Source: Galerina marginata (lineage: Eukaryota; Basidiomycota; Agaricomycetes; Agaricales; Galerinaceae). From it: a DNA stretch of 64,000 nt. The notes under the pieces were generated by a model. That model saw only the letters and a program-made list of their open reading frames with translations, was not told where the DNA came from and did no database searches. Each line of letters begins with the position of its first letter. Position 1 is the first letter of the stretch. Position numbers and translations under genes: made by a program. Positions 1 through 11,933 of the stretch are shown one piece after another. Location of the stretch: contig JAECYW010000001.1 in assembly GCA_023014335.1 (NCBI GenBank), positions 3,720,001 through 3,784,000 of the forward strand, read 5' to 3'.

Positions 1-2680
1 GGACCCTCGACCTCGTCCTGCCCATCTGAGGCAATCCCGTTCCAATTCCAATCTCGTGCATGTCAAAAGAACCTGTCATCGTGCTCTAGGCCTGCGGGTG
101 ATCGCAACCTTCATCCTCAAGTCAGCCATTCTTACGAGCACGAGCATGAGCACGAGCGCTCCTTGCTACTTGCTGCATGCCTCTGCATCATGCATTCGTC
201 TTTGACGCCAGATCTTAAGTTGTGAAAAAAGTAAGCGGTCTCCTGTACGACTCCACATTTTGACTCATGCCCGGTTTCTTTGAATCACTGTAGTGCTAGT
301 CGAGTGCTTCTAGTGTATCTGCTAATTATGAGTATACATTCTGGAATCTGGACCTTCGACCTAGTCCCGTGTGTCGGCCACTGTCCCGTTCCTACGCTTC
401 AAATGGGTCTGTCATCGTCATCATGCCTTGGCCTGCCAGTGATCCCAACCTTCATCCGGGCGTCCAGTTCGAAGTTCGAGCAAGACTCCGATTCGACGAT
501 CTCCTTCCTCCTTCCTTACTAAGAGCTCCTACCAACCAAAACTGACTGTACCTTCGCTGAGTGGACTGCGGAACAAGCAGGATCTGGACGTAGGTTGTGC
601 TTCGATTTCCCTGGCTGCCGGTGGGCGTATACCGATGGATTAGGATTTGCGGTTTTCTCCGACGTAGATGGGGAGCTTGTCGGTGGAGGTGGTTGAAGGA
701 GAAGGAAATGCGATGGTTGGAAGCTGGGTGTGGACGGCGGCTGGTTGACCTTGAGGATGTCTGGTGTTGGAGCTGGAGCTGGGTGATGGGTCGTTTGGTA
801 CGGTGTGGGTTGTGGTCGCAGTGAAGTTAAAGAAGGAAGGGAAAGACTACTGGATGCCAGCCGCGTCCCACCTGACGGCTCTTGAAGGAGGTCCTTGTCC
901 TAGTCACCCTGTCGCTTCTCGCTGACTATGCCCCAACTTGGACCCAATCGCTGTTGCTGAAACTCCGTCCAAATGGGTTGGGAAGAGACTTTGGAGTTTT
1001 GGTCGAGTTTGAGTCCCGGTTGAGTCGATTGAGCAGGTCGTCTGAGCTGAATGTGACCTGTCTTGTGATGTCAAAAGTACGTTCCTCCGTTGTCTTTGCC
1101 TGTTGATGATCACGAACGAGCTGCTGACATATCCCAACAGTCGATAAAAGATGGGCTTTACTACGACGAGTACGTGGAGCTTGAAGAATGGAAATTGAAG
1201 TTGGAACATATTCAAGCATCCTTCAGAAAATGCTGGCCACGTCATCCAGGTCAACGGCAGCAGCACGTCGTCAAGCATGGGCCAGACTCCAGGCGACGAA
1301 CGTCCAACCAACTCTGCCTCTTCGTCCTCTCCCACATGCATCTGCGTCATAATTGTTTTTGGGCATTCTCCTCGCCGCGGACGCCAATTCCAACACTCAT
1401 GCTACCAGCAGCGGCGATTCGGTGTTCAATATCGACGTTAGTTATTCTCAGGATTCACCTACGTTCGTTCATGCCCCGGCCTCCTTCACTCAGCCTCTTC
1501 GAGTCAGGCTGCTAGGACAACCAGACGGCAGCCTCATCCCACCTGGCATCTCTTGAGGAGGAGGTCTTGATCTGCCCGTCCTTCCGTGTCCACTCGTAGC
1601 GTCAAGCCGGCTATGCCCCAAATCGGATCCTGCCTCCATTGTTGGGACTCCAAACAAGTAAATGTTATGGTTCGGAAAGACGACTTGGGCTTTTTCTCGA
1701 GTTTGGGTTTGGAGTGGATGGACGAATGAAAGAGCAACATTCAGATCAGGCGCGTCGTTTGGAGCTCAATGTGATTCATCTTGTGGTGTCAAAGTACGTT
1801 CTTTCTTGCACTTTGCCTGTTGATGCTCACGAATTGGCTGTTGATTTATCAGTAGATGGAAGCTGACATCTACTACGACTAGCACATGGAGCATGAAGAA
1901 TGGAAATCAAGAGGATGTCGATGGGCCGATAGCTATCTTCGACATGCTCCTCCGATATTGCAATTTGGTTGAAGACTGTCGAATATCCTTCAGAATGCTG
2001 TCCACGTCGGCAGCAGCAGCAGCAGCAGCAGCATGTCATCAAGCATGGTCCAGACTTCAAAGAGACAAAGGTTCAACCACCACGAACTTATCGCCCCTTG
2101 CCCTTGCAATGATCGCCTTTGGGCATTCTCGTCCATGCGGATGCCAACGCCAATGCACTCGTTACCGGCAGCCGCGATTCGGTGTTTAATATCAATGTTC
2201 GATATTCTCAGGATGCATCGACGTTCGTTCATGCCCTGGCCTCCTTCATCCAGCCTCTTCGCCCCAGGCTGCTAGGACGACTGAACGACAGCCTCGCCCC
2301 AAATAACATTTCTTGAGGAAAGAGATTTTGACCTGGCTGTCTCGTCCTTGTCCGCTCGTAGCATCAAGCAGGCTATACCCCAATTTGGATCCTGCCTCCG
2401 TTGCTGAAACTCCATACATATAAAATGACCTGGTTCGGAAGGAGGATTTGTACTTTTGCTCGAGTTTGGGCTTGGAGTCGGTGGGCAGATCCAAGAGGCA
2501 GTTTGAGTTCGTTGTCTGAGCTGAATGTGATCGTGTGGGAGATCAAAGTCGTTGGTTGTGATCTATCTTGTGATGTCGTGGTAAGTCCTTGCGCTTTCTT
2601 TACTTGTTGACGATCATGAACGAGCTGCTGACTTATTATTGGATGTTAGTAGCATTCACCATGACCAGTACATGGAACTA
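1..2680 (+). repeat. Degenerate complex tandem repeat, left copy
   Basis: Two kinds of unit can be seen. A shorter one of roughly 300-350 bases occurs around 1-310 and again around 340-530; both carry a 'gacct-cgacct-gtcc' start and a 'gatc-caaccttcatcc' core. A longer one of about 700 bases begins near 860, 1560 and 2330, each copy with a 'gttgatgatcacgaa' stretch followed by a 'gagcttgaagaatgg'-like stretch. The same material is found reverse-complemented at 53.3-55 kb. Around 590-830 a stretch that is proline-rich when read on the - strand resembles 55.6-55.85 kb. The short open frames inside (up to 148 aa) are not conserved in frame between units, so I treat the array as a decayed repeat or transposon family and not as genes. 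The class is unknown. Confidence 0.6.
2011..2032 (+). repeat. CAG/GCA trinucleotide microsatellite
   Basis: About seven perfect CAG units lie inside the second long repeat unit. The corresponding place in the other units has only one or two CAG triplets, so this is a local expansion. Confidence 0.85.
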
Positions 2681-3033
2681 AGAGAAACAATTGGGGCCGT
2701 ATCACGCCAACTCCTGTGTCGGCATCGAACTAGATTTGGTTTAATGAAGATCAACGCTTTTATCACAATTCTCGTTAAGACCGACATTTCATCTTCGCGT
2801 CCTTCCATCGCTGTCTCCTCAACTTGCACCCCTCATCCATATCACCACTGTATCTAGGCAGCCTTCCTCGTTTGGCCGTGACCATGATGCCACATCACCT
2901 GCGGTTACGGAAGGTTACGAAAATTCAAGTGGTCGACAATGTCGATCGTTCAATGGTTCATCAGGACCAATCCAATCTCGACTGGCCCCGGATTGGAATG
3001 GACACAAATTTAAGGGGACGAAAGTATTCGATA
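2681..3033. other. Intergenic stretch with no recognised feature
   Basis: This lies between the left repeat array and the TIR element. Only short open frames are present, none with a recognisable domain or convincing splice structure. Confidence 0.4.
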
Positions 3034-3988
3034 CTCGTAGCCGAAAAAAGTAAACACCATTATGTAATCTGATGGCATTTTTGACCGCCGTCGCCCACAA
3101 CCCAAGGGCTCGTTCTCGAGAACTACATAAGCTAGGGCGCTAAAATTTGGATAGGGAATACATGTAGTGTTCCGAAGTACAAATGCAAACTTTCGAATGA
3201 AAATACCGATTTCAAGCCGGAGCAGAACTGATTCTTTATTTTGAATATTTTCGAGTGTTCGTGAAATGTTTCGAGCGATAAAATCTTTTTGAGGTTCCAA
3301 ATAAGATGTGTAAATTGTGAAAAGGCTTTATAGTATGTCCAGAAGTGTAGGTAAATAATACCAGAGCTCAGAAGGTACACATTGTTGAAATACAAACCAT
3401 GCAAAGTCAGTTTCTGGTTCATGAGCAATCCAGAAATGTCATTTTCGGGTTGAGAACAACCTTTTGACTGTTTTTTTTGTGAGAATTGGCACTGTATTGC
3501 TGTTCAGTGTACCACATACACCTGCTTACAATAATTTATCAACAATCTATGGCTCGAATGACTAGAAAAGCTGTTGAAATCCTTATGGTCCGAAGTTCTG
3601 ATCAGATTTGAACTGCAAATTTACATTAAAAACAGTAGTAGAGTACCTACCTTGCCTTGATATTTTACTCTGGCATTCTTGAGTCGGTTATCTACCCTTT
3701 CTACGATTTAGATATCTCACCTAGACCGTTGAACAAAATTTATCGACAGAAACATTTCACAACCTCTCAAAAGTGCTCAACTATGAAGATTTGACCCTCG
3801 TTATATTTCTAGTCACTATTTCAGCTCAAAATTTTACAGGAATACTCTTTACCAGTACATACATACCCTCTCCAAATTCCAGGTAGGTAGCTTGGGTAGT
3901 TTTCGAGAACAAGCACTTCTGTTGTGGGCGACGGCGGTCAAAAATGCCATCAGATTACATAATGGTGTTTACTTTTTTCGGCTACGAG
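3034..3988. mobile_element. Non-autonomous TIR DNA transposon (MITE-like, TA target)
   Basis: The two ends are inverted copies beginning CTCGTAGCCGAAAAAAGTAA and staying recognisable for about 100-130 bases (roughly 3034-3165 and 3860-3988). The first 80 or so bases are almost identical. Each end is bordered by TA, which fits a TA target duplication of Tc1/mariner type. The element is 955 bases long and the interior has no transposase-like open frame, so it would depend on an enzyme encoded elsewhere. The superfamily assignment rests only on the TA flanks. Confidence 0.8.
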
Positions 3989-4877
3989 TATCCATGTTGT
4001 CAATAAACTTGATGACTTCCAATTGGTGCTTTGGTGCCCATTGCACTTATAGATCTTCGATATTTGCCCTGCGTCTTGAGTCTATGCGCGACTCTTATTA
4101 TGAATGCTGATTCCTTTTCACAGTGATGTCTAATCGGTTCTCAGCCCGTTCAACCTCCGAGAACTGGCTATTTCTCGAAGTCGACGCCACGCAATAAATA
4201 ATACCCGCTATAAACTGAAGGTCCAAAAGAGACCAGCCACACCCGATATAACAGTGTTCATCACTTGGATCTCTTGCGCGTTCAATAGCAGATTAGCCAG
4301 GAACACCTTGAACTACCTCATCTTTCGCGCCTCCGATCCGCTGCTAAAAATACTGACGAAGATCGACCGCTGCCAACGATGGACCCAGGTAAATGTCTTC
4401 GCTTGGTAGGTCTTAAAGCCTATCCTATTATTATCTTTGCCTAGACTCACATCTAATCTTGATAGGTCAAGTGCGACAATAGCCCTTATCAATGATACGT
4501 GCGTTTGTCACCAGCAAGTTTAGCATACTACACGAGGTGACTCGACAATGGGAGAGCTTGAACTATCGTCCACACAGAAGCAGCTTCTCGTTTCCTGGCC
4601 TGATAGAAACTTCGGGAACCTATTGGACATGAAGTATCTGCCGTTTCTCACAGTCCTTAAGTACGCATGAAGCACTCCGCGCGGTGGGACCAATTCGGTG
4701 CAGCGGTGCTTCGATCTGTCTTCAAGGCTTGACTGTTGAACGTTGGAAACTGTGACATGTTGAAACCTTATCCTTCCCTGGCGCCACCGATATCCATATA
4801 ATGGGCAACCTAGAACCGATACCCACCTTTCTAATCGACGTTTCACACCGCTCTTCTGTAGGCAAGGGCACATTATC
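3989..4877. other. Upstream region of the DUF6534 gene
   Basis: I see no convincing gene. A 143-aa open frame on the - strand (4520-4951) overlaps the first exon of the DUF6534 gene and is treated as a shadow. A short 'atggacccag/gtaaat' start-plus-donor at 4380 could be an upstream or decayed exon, but I could not extend it. Confidence 0.35.
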
Positions 4878-6699
4878 ATGCCCGAACTTGACAGCACGCT
4901 AGGCGCTGCGCTCTTGGGTACTTTCACTGCGTCTATGTACGGGTATTCCACTTACTCCAATCCTTGGCTAACTGTGCGCTAGTCTCTACGGTGTGACCAG
5001 CGTTCAAACCTTTCTCTATTTTCACGACTCAAGGAACGATGGACGCTTCCTGAAGTCCTTGGTAAGGTGTTGAGCCATCTTACGGGTTCTTTGAACTAAC
5101 TAAAATTCCACTTCCAGGTTCTATTTCTCTGGTCAGTAAATTGATTCTTCGATCCCTGAAACGGCTGACGACTTTATGGTTACTTCCCCCGCAAGGATTT
5201 TGGATACGATTCATCTTGGGTTTACGTATCACGGTCTCTACTTTTATCTGGTCACGAACTTTGGCAATTTCGCCGTTCTTCTGTCTCCGACTTGGTAATT
5301 ACCTGAATTATTCCCCACTGTTTTTCCCAAGTAACCCACCTCGGAATAGGTCCATCCTAGCTCAAGTTTACATCACTGTAAGTACTTTGGGCGATGGATA
5401 TAACGCTCTCAATGACATCCTTCATCCTGGAATCTAGACGATTAGCGACCTGATAGTCCGCGGGTAATCCTTTCAACCAGAAAATGCCTCCAAATTCATT
5501 AATGAAATTTTCAGGGTCTTTTCCCGGAGGGTCTCCCTTCGTGAGTGCTTTAGAATGGCGATTAAAATAGGCATCTCATGAAATTCTCTGGAAGTTTGTG
5601 GGCCTCGGAGGATACTTGCATTTTCTCTACCAGTGTTCATAGTAAGTCCAACCGTCATGATGGACTTGATCGTCTGATATATTGGTGTTAGATGACTCTC
5701 TCGCTCTTGGTCTTCGGTGAGTATTTAACGGTTTCGCGGACTCGCCTTATTAACAACTGCTTTTAGCCTGCGGATGTGGTGCGAATTTCTTTGCGCTATT
5801 CGCAATGCTGTTTGAACTGATGTCCTGAGCGTGTTTCTAGCCTTTGCGTCACGGGCGTACGTTGTATCCCTAACGCTCTGTTGAAATACGTGGTAATATC
5901 TCTCGTGCAGGTTCTTACTCGGAACTTATGCAAAGATGAACGAAGCTGCAGTAAGTCCTTCTATGAAACTATTCCCGGACCCAACTTAGAAACATTGAAT
6001 ATTTGTAACCACAGTCAATGCTCTATACTAGCCTTGGTGCAGCTGCTGTCGCCGATACAGTAATCGCAGTTTCCTTGTGCTCGCTCCTTATCCAAAGTCG
6101 GACAGGATTTAAAGGGTATGGCCACTAAAGACACAACTGCCCCTGAAATCCGAAGTTGAACTCGTCCTATAGCACAGACTCCATGGTGACCACCCTCATG
6201 GTATTTAGCATCAACACAGGCAAGTTCGATTTTTTTACACCGAATATTCTCTCACTTGGCAAACAATTGTATACAGGTCTGTTAACAAGGTAGAACGTGT
6301 CTGCCACTGCTCTTCACTCGTCGGCTGAATTTCCTTGAAAAGCTTCTGCGCTATCGCGTGTTTGGTTACAGTGCGTGATTATTTAGACGAATATGCATTG
6401 TGAACACCTTTTAACCAAAATTATCAGTATGCTCTCTGGCCTCAACGTTTCATATTCATGGGTCTTTACTTCGCGCTAAGCAAATGTATGTTATTGTCAT
6501 GATTCATTAAGTACCACAGCGTACTAAATTGGCTGGACATCCAGTACATATCAACTCCCTTCTGGCATCCCTGAATGCAAGAAGTACCTTGCTGAGTCAC
6601 AGCTATGGAATGTCGACTGTTTCGACGTCTTCACCCGTGACATTAACGACCAACGCGACTAACGATATTGACAACCACAAACCAACGACCCTGGTTTAG
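4878..6699 (+). CDS. DUF6534-type seven-helix membrane protein
   Basis: This is a many-exon gene invisible as one open frame. The reading runs from ATG at 4878 (MPELDSTLGAALLGTFTA), through exons at 4983-5061 (LYGVTSVQTFLYFH), 5118-5131, 5196-5294 (ILDTIHLGFTYHGLYFY), 5352-5379 and 5438-5463, then more small exons to a last exon ending at 6699. Later conserved pieces are AADTV-like 'LGAAAVADTVIAVSLC' (about 6023-6115) and 'DSMVTTLMVFSINTG'. This is the pattern of the basidiomycete DUF6534 family: N-terminal 'LGA-L-G-F', seven hydrophobic segments and a hydrophilic Ser/Thr-rich tail. Introns are about 40-65 bases. The exons between about 5490 and 5860 are the least certain, because one candidate frame there hits a stop; a decayed middle exon is possible. 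The function of the family is unknown. Confidence 0.75.
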
Positions 6700-7349
6700 G
6701 TGCATAAATTACAGGCGTTAATTTATTGTGGACAAGGTTGTGTGTTTTGTGCGCTTGTGGTGTATCAAATATTCACTTTTGGCCTCGGTCGGATTTTCAG
6801 TGAAATGTGCTGCTTCTATCTAACTGATGCGGTATTTTCCTTGCGAACTGCTCATTTCGAACCTCATTCAAGTTCACGTTCATCGAGAAGAAATTTATTT
6901 TAATTCTGAATAAGTGGCCCAACCAAGCTCAATCCGAGAAGACCATCGAAAGATAATTTTGCGAAAATGAAGGTTGTTAAGAAAGTTTACGCTGCATGCA
7001 TGGATTGTGCATGGACTTGTAATTTTAACTTTCTCATCACGTGCAGGTGGTCGCGACAATTCTCGCGCGGCTTACAGAAAGTTTGGGAAACGATACTCAA
7101 GCGGGAGCGCGTTCGTCGGAAATTACGTAGTCTTAGCAGAGAACATTGTATATTTATATGGCCGTGTTCGAAGAAACTATCGAGCTCTGTCAAAGCTCAG
7201 GACAAGTTGAGAACCGGAACAAGTTGGGCAACTATCGAGATATGAAATTGCAGAAAATGTCCAAAAGAAAGAAAAATGTGCTTCAAAGTTAGCCAGCCCT
7301 ACGTAAACCCTTGTGCGAGTGATATACAATTGGGATAAATGTGGCCACT
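6700..7349. other. Intergenic region between convergent genes
   Basis: Small open frames of up to 92 aa overlap each other in different frames on both strands. None shows a signal peptide, domain motif or splice pattern. This probably contains the 3' ends of both neighbouring transcripts. Confidence 0.4.
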
Positions 7350-8119
7350 TCAGAAGCCGACGCAAAATGGCATAAAGACGGGGTACAGTGGGCTTGGAAC
7401 GCATACTTGCGTGTACGTTGAAATTGTATTTCCAACTGAACTATCCAGACTGTTCATGTCGGTGGTAACATCGGACGAACCAGTCGGAATCAAATCAATC
7501 ATGGCGAAAGCGAAGGACTGCCATCCCGGACGCAATGCATTAGCATGGTACTAAAACAAGTTGCACTGGCATCACAACTCACATCTATTCCAGCTTCGAG
7601 AGACTCCAGGATGGCTCCAATTGGGGCAGTAGCGCCAAACTGAGCAAAAATGCCATGCTTGCCAATAACGGTCGACAAAAGATCCTGATGGATTTTGACA
7701 AACTGTTTGATAAATAGATTTGATTGTCAAGGTTAAATTGGCTGGGTTGGTTCAGTGACTTACATCCGTCAGCGCGTCAACAATCGGCTGAGTCACACCC
7801 CCGGGAAATGGTGGCGTTGCAGTCATCGCAGTTACATCAGTGGAGAGGCTAGTGACAATGGTTTGGAAACCATCGGTGACTGTCTAGAGATATGGATTGG
7901 CAATATTCCATGACAAATAAATGGAGTTGGACTAGCCTGGGCTACGTCGATCACATTTTTCGAAGAAGTGCTCAGCTTGTTGAGGTTATCGTTCAAAGTA
8001 CTAGAAATTCTAGCGACCGTGTTGATGTTAACAACGACCTGATCCGGTGTTAATGCAGAAAAAACTCCTGCAATGAGGAAAGCACTAGAAAATAATATTG
8101 GTATGATGGGGAACAGCAT
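7350..8119 (-). CDS. HsbA-like secreted surface-binding protein
   Basis: Four exons are inferred on the - strand: 8119-7937, 7883-7764, 7702-7583 and 7550-7350, giving about 207 aa with every junction in phase. The product begins with a hydrophobic signal peptide (MLFPIIPILFSSAFLIAGVF). It then shows the helical pattern of hydrophobic surface-binding protein A (HsbA, Pfam PF12296): 'VVNINTVARISSTLNDNL', 'ALTD...FVKIHQDLLSTVIGKHGIF' and 'DLIPTGSSDVTTDMNSLDSSV'. Members of this family are secreted and coat hydrophobic surfaces, in Aspergillus together with cutinase-type enzymes. The first intron appears to use a GC-AG donor (CAG/GCTAGT); a GT donor 9 bases upstream is the alternative. An upstream in-frame Met at 8233 exists, but the start chosen gives the best signal peptide. 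Confidence 0.75.
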
Positions 8120-8734
8120 GGAGATTGGGATGGTCTCGGGGAAATATTGAGCAGTCAGTAAGGATGAGTAGCAGAGGTTGAGAAACACTGAGGCAGTGGG
8201 GCATGAGTTTTTATCTACCCCTGGGGGTATCATAATGGCGTCTCAGCGAAGCCGAATTCATAATAATGACTGCCCATCGACGGCGTTACAATTTCCGTAA
8301 TACTTTGCCCCGTAATGGCTTAATATGATAGCGAGGTTCGACTTTCGATCCCTGATTTGTACGGAGTATTCCTATGAGTAGCACTATGATATACCCTGCG
8401 AAGGGTTAAAAGATAGCACCAACGTGGCCTTGTGCTATAAGCACTTAGTACCACCAAAATCGGCGTACAGGCATCCAGTTATACTCAGCGGTCGAGTCTT
8501 CTTCTCCGCTAGAATTGATGAGAAGCGCGAAAGAGGGGCCAACCGTCACATATAATTAACCCGACCTCTTCTGGGCGTCTTCCTCGGGCAATCGTGCCAG
8601 GGGAAACTTTTGGCATTTGAAGGCAGATCTCGTGCTTCATAATATTAGTGGTGCTTAAATTACAGGGCATCTTTACTGTAATCTTAACCACTTCAATAAA
8701 AAGACTGAACAATGTTCGTATTGGCAAATGCAGC
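8120..8734. other. Intergenic region, HsbA promoter side
   Basis: It holds the presumed promoter of the HsbA-like gene and the 3' end of the first Rho gene. The 109-aa open frame at 8509-8838 (-) overlaps the last Rho exons in another frame and is not supported. Confidence 0.35.
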
Positions 8735-9719
8735 TCAAAGAATAATGCACGTATTTTTCCGTTTCTTGGTACTTCGACGATTGACTGAATAGATCCTTTA
8801 ACAATCGACCAGTTCGGCCATCGGTGACAGAAACTCACCAGCTGCCCGCATTCCCTCTTCGAATACGATGTCTACTCCTTGAAGCGTCAAAGCAGAGCAT
8901 TCGAGATACATATCTGCCCCGATGTCTCTGCACATCGCCTCTCCTTGCTGATACTGTATTGGCGCCATATGACTACCCATGCGACGGGGATATTGAGACT
9001 TATACATGCATCCTCGAAGCTTAATACCGCGGCTCACCGATTACGCAGCTCGTCGATTATTCTCGGACTGTCTCGCAAGTCAAGTTTATTACCTACCAAG
9101 AGGAATGCAGCTGTGGATGGACCATGGTGTGAAATTTCAGGATACCACTGGATCTTATAAATTGTGGGGTCTAATCAGATTATTGAAGCACAGACCTTAG
9201 TCCTGACGTGGTCGTAACTCTCGGGGCTAAGAAGCGAGAAACAGATAAGGTAGACGTCGGTATGTGGGTAAGCCAGCGGTCGGAGGCGGTCATATTCGGG
9301 TTGCCCAGCCGTGTCCCATATTCCCAAGCTAAGAGGCTTGCCATCGATGATTTTGGTTGCCGCATAGCCGCCAAAAACTTCAGTTGGAATTAAGAAAACG
9401 CATTCTCAACTTGCAATTCCAGATCGACAAAGGAACACAGACCAGTTGGTACATAATCAGTCTGGAAAGAGCGTCACATCTTGGATCACCATGAACAAGG
9501 TTAACAACCAGAAGGCACGTACTGGAAATTTTCTCTCCGCGTATGAAGTGAAGAGGCAGGTCTAGGTTAGAAATATCAAAGCTGTAAAACATGAACTAAA
9601 AAAACCCAACCTTTCCGACACCATTGTCCCCGATTATGACCACTTTCGGACACAAGGTTAGCTAGCTGGACGTGTTATCCGGCGCGCATTAGATATGACT
9701 GACGTTTTATAGATTTCAT
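8735..9719 (-). CDS. Rho-family small GTPase, copy 1
   Basis: Eight exons are inferred: 9719-9704, 9642-9611, 9561-9523, 9461-9443, 9377-9196, 9147-9038, 8972-8839 and 8784-8735, about 193 aa. All canonical blocks are present: P-loop GDNGVGKT, switch I with VPT, G3 [16 protein letters not shown]4 NKLD, G5 ECSAL, then a basic tail and CAAX box CIIL, which predicts geranylgeranylation and membrane attachment. In RhoA numbering Gly14 (Ras Gly12) is Asn, while the catalytic Gln63 is kept. Rho proteins switch between GDP and GTP forms to control actin, polarity and wall growth. Intron positions are identical to those of the two copies downstream, so the three are tandem duplicates; this one is inverted relative to the others. 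The 16-base first exon was set by comparison with copy 3. Confidence 0.88.
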
Positions 9720-11044
9720 GACTTATTCCAGTGTTAGGTTGAGCCTCTAAAAAGGATGTGAAGTGCGACGGACAAATGGCAAAATAGGAACGCGTCTCTG
9801 GCTTCCAATTAAAGATGGTTGTTTTATATATGCAGATGTGGGCTGCGCAGCCTGTGCTTCGTGTGAATTTAGTCAGATTTATTCAACAAGATGTTCTTCA
9901 AAAGTTCGAATGCCAGGCTGTAAGACGTCGTGCCATTGACGCGATCGACACTCCACGTGACGTGAAAAACGCTAGTGCTATGCTAAAATCGGATTCGGAG
10001 TTTCTTGGTTGGTTCCAAACTCCCATCTCTGACCAGAGCGCCGGTCAAGAAAGGTTCTCCCAAACATCCGAGGTTTCTTCCGATGGACTTCTCTCACGGC
10101 TACAGTGTAGTCTGCGGCGTGCGCAACTTGGTTAATGAATGACAGTTGTCAGAGCGATTGACTAGATTATACGTGGGGAAAGAAGGTTGTGGAAACGGTA
10201 GTCTAAATATTCTTTCTTGCTACGTTTTATGTATTGACATATGTTCCTAGCAGTGAAGTTTACGATCAGCCTCTAATCTTTGTAAAGCCTTCTATCTTAT
10301 GGTTCTCACTGCTTTGTGGACGTTCCTGCGATCCCGAGTGTTCCAATCCGCACTCTCGGCGATACCATAATATTAACAGGACTCTTTGACAAGAACCCAC
10401 TTATCCCCTTAATCACGGCGCAGCTCCCATGCGACGCAAACCGAGTCGATCTGGTCAGTACGTCCAACCTGCGTCGGCATAGATTTATGCTATAGAGGCG
10501 ACTTCCAATCAGAACTTCCACTGTTGGTGCCCTGCTAGCGTTCGCATTCTCGTTACCGGAGGGTCCGTTACTACATCAAGCCCAGAATTACGAGCTGAAA
10601 GTAGGTATTGAGGTGTGTCTACTCATTGTACTTAGATCGACTATCATCGTTACTCCGAGTAACAATTAGGTGGCACGACCTCAAGAACGCCCAACCTTAA
10701 AGTGTGGCGGCCCAATCGCAGAGTGTCCGTCATTCATACCCTCCGTTTTCTCTTGCCTTGGCGCTGAAGCATTTTTGGACAGTTGTTAAGTTGTCTGTCC
10801 GAAATCCATCCGAGCTGGTTTATGCATTCTGGGGAATTCAATCCTCGGCGAAACAATGTCAGTTTTTTACTATTCGGAAGGGAGGCTCCGCTGAAATCTG
10901 TCATGATAGAGACCCGGAGACCAGGCGGCTAGCACCACGTCGAGGTCCGTTGACAATGGGATTACCGACAAACCCCTTCCTATTGTCGGCGGGCTGTTCT
11001 AAGAGATAAAAGGCATCGAGCCCCACGACAGCTTCACGACAAGC
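9720..11044. other. Region between Rho copy 1 and the secreted peptide gene
   Basis: One stretch at about 10310-10455 reads as a plausible exon on the + strand, containing 'VDVPAIPSVPIRTLGDT' and ending at a gtcagt donor, but I could not connect it to a start, a stop or a known family. The 106-aa frame at 9815-10135 has no recognisable motif. A TATA-like GATAAAAGG at 11005-11013 lies 32 bases before the ATG of the next gene. Confidence 0.35.
11005..11013 (+). promoter_or_regulatory. TATA-like box of the small secreted Cys-rich gene
   Basis: GATAAAAGG lies 32 bases upstream of the ATG at 11045. The spacing is very short, so either the 5' UTR is minimal or the box is fortuitous. Confidence 0.3.
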
Positions 11045-11475
11045 ATGTACATCTTCCGCACCTCAGCACTTTTTGCTTTTGCACTCTCGCAGCTCGTCGT
11101 AGCTCAGTCTACGGTTCCGGGGTTGAATCAACCTTGTATGTACCTCTACCGATCGCTTTCAACTCGGAGGACTAATGCGTTGTCAATACGAACAGGTGGC
11201 AATGCCATCACTGGGGTAAGCCTACATTGACGTGATAATGTCCAGCTTCTCACTGCTTGGAAATTCAAATATATTATAGGCTTGTAAGTCAATTCCTCCC
11301 CCTTTTTTTGTTTATCAATCCGATGTACTTCTGTAGGCCCTAACAAACTCTTGAAATGTTGTTTCACCATGCCTGATCGTGGAATGTTGGTCATCTTTCT
11401 CTGTTCAATCTGCAATTTTTTTCTGATTCGTGAACGCGCAGATGCCGTCTGGTCGGAAGCGTTTGTCCAGGATAG
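11045..11475 (+). CDS. Small secreted six-cysteine protein
   Basis: Five tiny exons are inferred: 11045-11135, 11196-11215, 11280-11283, 11337-11385 and 11442-11475, encoding about 65 aa. The signal peptide is 'MYIFRTSALFAFALSQLVVA'. The mature part, roughly 45 aa, carries six cysteines in the order NQPC, GAC, KCC, GIC, SVC, including one CC pair, and ends just after the last Cys. The third exon would be only four bases; it is needed to keep the frame and to produce the GACPN block. This is the profile of a small secreted, disulfide-rich effector or antimicrobial-like peptide. No specific family is claimed. All junctions use GT-AG signals. Confidence 0.6.
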
Positions 11476-11933
11476 CTTGGAGATCATACTTGCGGTTTTG
11501 TGCAGGCGAAAGGCCGTGAAGTTGGTCTATTCATAACCATAGCGATCTTCATATGTATCTAGGCTTCAAAATGACAGGCATGCGTCATTGTATCGCGGTC
11601 AGTACGACACGAGAGACTTCTGACGTTTGTCAACATACCAGCGTGAATTCGGAACGAACAACATGGACTCTGTCCGAGCCTCGAAACCAGATATCGACGT
11701 ATTTGTTGCTTCTAAATTTAGTTTGGCCAAACGTGTCCACCGCAATATATATGACTGGGGAATTTGACAGTGGGCGCTCGACGGGCAGGTAAGTCGACCG
11801 GCTTTTTGATCACAAATACGACCTCTTAACCTAATTATCTTCAGATATCCTTCTTTTACTTTCTTTCAGCCCCACCCATGGTAGTACGGCGCAGAAATGC
11901 AAACCGTTAAACGTTAGTATCATTCTCGATAAC
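11476..11933. other. Upstream region of Rho copy 2
   Basis: Open frames of up to 79 aa are present without recognisable motifs. This presumably contains the promoter of the second Rho gene. Confidence 0.35.

Noticed and set aside
904..1350. 148-aa and other frames inside the left repeat
   Set aside because: They are not conserved in frame between repeat units, so they are not treated as genes.
4520..4951. 143-aa open frame on the - strand
   Set aside because: It is antisense to the first exon of the DUF6534 gene, whose conserved frame is clear.
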